From the NCBI GenBank assembly GCA_964429465.1, contig CAYSCA010000169.1:1-7342 (forward strand): a DNA stretch of 7,342 bases, in the 5' to 3' direction. The stretch comes from Ferrovibrio sp964429465. Its GTDB lineage: Bacteria > Pseudomonadota > Alphaproteobacteria > Ferrovibrionales > Ferrovibrionaceae. A model generated the notes under the pieces. That model did not search any database. It was not told the origin of the DNA and worked only from the letters and a program-made list of their open reading frames with translations. The position numbers were made by a program, and so were the translations under genes. Positions 6,240-7,342 of the stretch are shown one piece after another. Position 1 is the first letter of the stretch; each line of letters opens with the position of its first letter.

Positions 6240-7342
6240 TTAATTGGCCTGCCGGCGAAGGAAGGCCGGGATGTCCAGAAGGTCGTCCTGCGGACGGCTC
6301 AGGACCGGGCCGCTGCTGCCCGCCGAAAGCCCCAGATCGGCCTGCCGGGGGGCCGGCTGCGGCTCGGCCGGCGCCGCCTGGGCCGGCCGCGAGAATTGCG
6401 GCTCGGCATGGCGGAAGGCCTGCTGCGGCTCGGCATCGCCCAGCCGGCTGCGCGCCGCGCCGGTAATGCGATCGAACACGCTGGCCTTCTTCTTCGGTTC
6501 AGCCGGCCGGTTGACCATGTCGGCTTCCGCGAAGGGATCGGGCTGGCGCAGGGTTTCCGCGGCCGGTCGGGCCGGCAGCGGCTGGGCCGGAGCGGGCATG
6601 AAATGCGCCTCCTGCGCCGCGGTTTCGGCGGCGACCGCGGCGGCGAAGGGCCGGACCAGCGGTTGCGGATCGAGCGCCGGCGCAGCGGCGACGACGGCAG
6701 CCGGATCGGCTTCCGCGGCAACCGGTTCGGCGAAGCCAGGAGCCTCGACCGGCGCCTCGGCAGCGGCCGGCTGCATCGCCAGCGCGGTGGCGCCGGCCGT
6801 CATCGGCTGCGGTGCCGCCTGGGCGACGACTGCCGGCTGCATGGCGGCGGCTGGCTGGGCCGGACGCGGCGCCGCCGTGCCGAAGCTGATCGGCTTGGCC
6901 TGCGGCGGGGTCACCAGACGCAGGCCCGGCGCGGCCTGCGGCTTCGGCTCGGCCTGGACGCCGGCATCGATGCCGGTGGCGACCACCGAAACCCGCATGC
7001 GGCCTTCCATGTTGGGATCGAGCGTCGAGCCGACGATGATGTTGGCTTCCGGATCGACCTCCTCGCGGATGCGGTTGGCGGCTTCGTCGACCTCGAACAG
7101 GGTCAGGTCCGGGCCGCCGGTGATGTTGATCAGCACGCCGCGGGCGCCCTTCATCGAGATCTCGTCCAGCAGCGGGTTGGCGATGGCCCGCTCGGCCGCC
7201 TCGATGGCGCGATGATCGCCATCGGCCTCGCCGGTGCCCATCATCGCCTTGCCCATCTCGCTCATCACCGAGCGGACGTCGGCGAAGTCGAGGTTGATGA
7301 GGCCGGGCATCACCATCAGGTCGGTGATCCCGCGCACGCCCT
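6240..7342 (-). CDS. ftsZ: Cell division protein FtsZ, C-terminal part (5' end outside window)
   Basis: FtsZ is the tubulin-like GTPase that polymerises into the cytokinetic ring. The frame is open from the window edge to TAA at 6242-6240, 366 complete codons plus two bases. The GTP-binding signature lies outside. Visible first is the T7-loop block GITDLMVMPGLINLDFADVR, whose Asp residues (NLDFAD) drive GTP hydrolysis in the next subunit. Then come MSEMGKAMMGTGEA, the C-terminal subdomain (GVLINITGGPDLTLFEVDEA, ANIIVGSTLDPNMEGRMRVSVVATGID), a linker of about 225 residues dominated by Ala, Pro, Glu and Gln, and the conserved C-terminal peptide DDLLDIPAFLRRQAN, which binds FtsA and other partners. 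The GTG at 7337 is an internal valine codon, not a start. Inside the linker a basic island, RPAEPKKKASVFDRITGAAR (7338-based frame residues about 277-296), stands out from the low-complexity sequence. A strong terminator follows the gene. Confidence 0.97.
   Translation of the reverse strand, partial: GVRGITDLMVMPGLINLDFADVRSVMSEMGKAMMGTGEADGDHRAIEAAERAIANPLLDEISMKGARGVLINITGGPDLTLFEVDEAANRIREEVDPEANIIVGSTLDPNMEGRMRVSVVATGIDAGVQAEPKPQAAPGLRLVTPPQAKPISFGTAAPRPAQPAAAMQPAVVAQAAPQPMTAGATALAMQPAAAEAPVEAPGFAEPVAAEADPAAVVAAAPALDPQPLVRPFAAAVAAETAAQEAHFMPAPAQPLPARPAAETLRQPDPFAEADMVNRPAEPKKKASVFDRITGAARSRLGDAEPQQAFRHAEPQFSRPAQAAPAEPQPAPRQADLGLSAGSSGPVLSRPQDDLLDIPAFLRRQAN

Noticed and set aside
6190..6240. 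Minus-strand TTGTGA followed after 16 bases by TAAATA, considered as an lpxC promoter
   Set aside because: The -10 match is only three of six, and transcripts from it would run directly into the strong terminator at 6159-6125.
6244..7215. A 323-codon Ala/Gly/Ser-rich plus-strand frame
   Set aside because: It is the antisense of the Ala/Pro-rich FtsZ linker, and its composition reflects that low complexity.

Overview
The window comes from a GC-rich alphaproteobacterial chromosome. Gene order and protein character (a long-linker FtsZ ending in the alphaproteobacterial-type peptide DIPAFLRR, an alphaproteobacterial-style BamD, a PraR-like XRE regulator) suggest a Rhodospirillales-type or related lineage. 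I cannot name a genus from sequence alone. There is no mobile element, tRNA, rRNA or CRISPR array. Almost all the DNA is core housekeeping sequence from the downstream end of the division and cell-wall (dcw) cluster.

Layout, read along the minus strand, which is the direction of most genes: the C-terminal half of ftsZ (7342-6240, 5' end outside the window); a 165-bp gap with a strong intrinsic terminator after ftsZ; lpxC (6074-5124); a bidirectional terminator; one plus-strand gene for a 134-residue XRE-family regulator (4647-5051), convergent with lpxC and divergent from bamD; a 362-bp divergent intergenic region with overlapping inverted repeats; then bamD (4284-3436), recN (3393-1711) and ligA (1709 to beyond base 1, 3' end outside the window). 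bamD, recN and ligA are tightly packed, with gaps of 42 and 1 bp, and look like one operon. recN and ligA are probably translationally coupled.

Functionally the genes cover Z-ring assembly (FtsZ), the committed step of lipid A synthesis (LpxC), outer-membrane protein assembly (BamD), double-strand break repair (RecN) and nick sealing (LigA). The ftsZ-lpxC-bamD-recN-ligA order is, as I recall it, usual in Alphaproteobacteria. The distinctive point is the XRE gene set on the opposite strand between lpxC and bamD. It splits the cluster and creates a divergent promoter region for bamD-recN-ligA that it could control.

I see no evidence of a wholly new biological system. The points most worth a second look are the inserted regulator with its putative operator repeats, the terminator placed directly before lpxC with little room for a promoter, and a charged island inside the long FtsZ linker.
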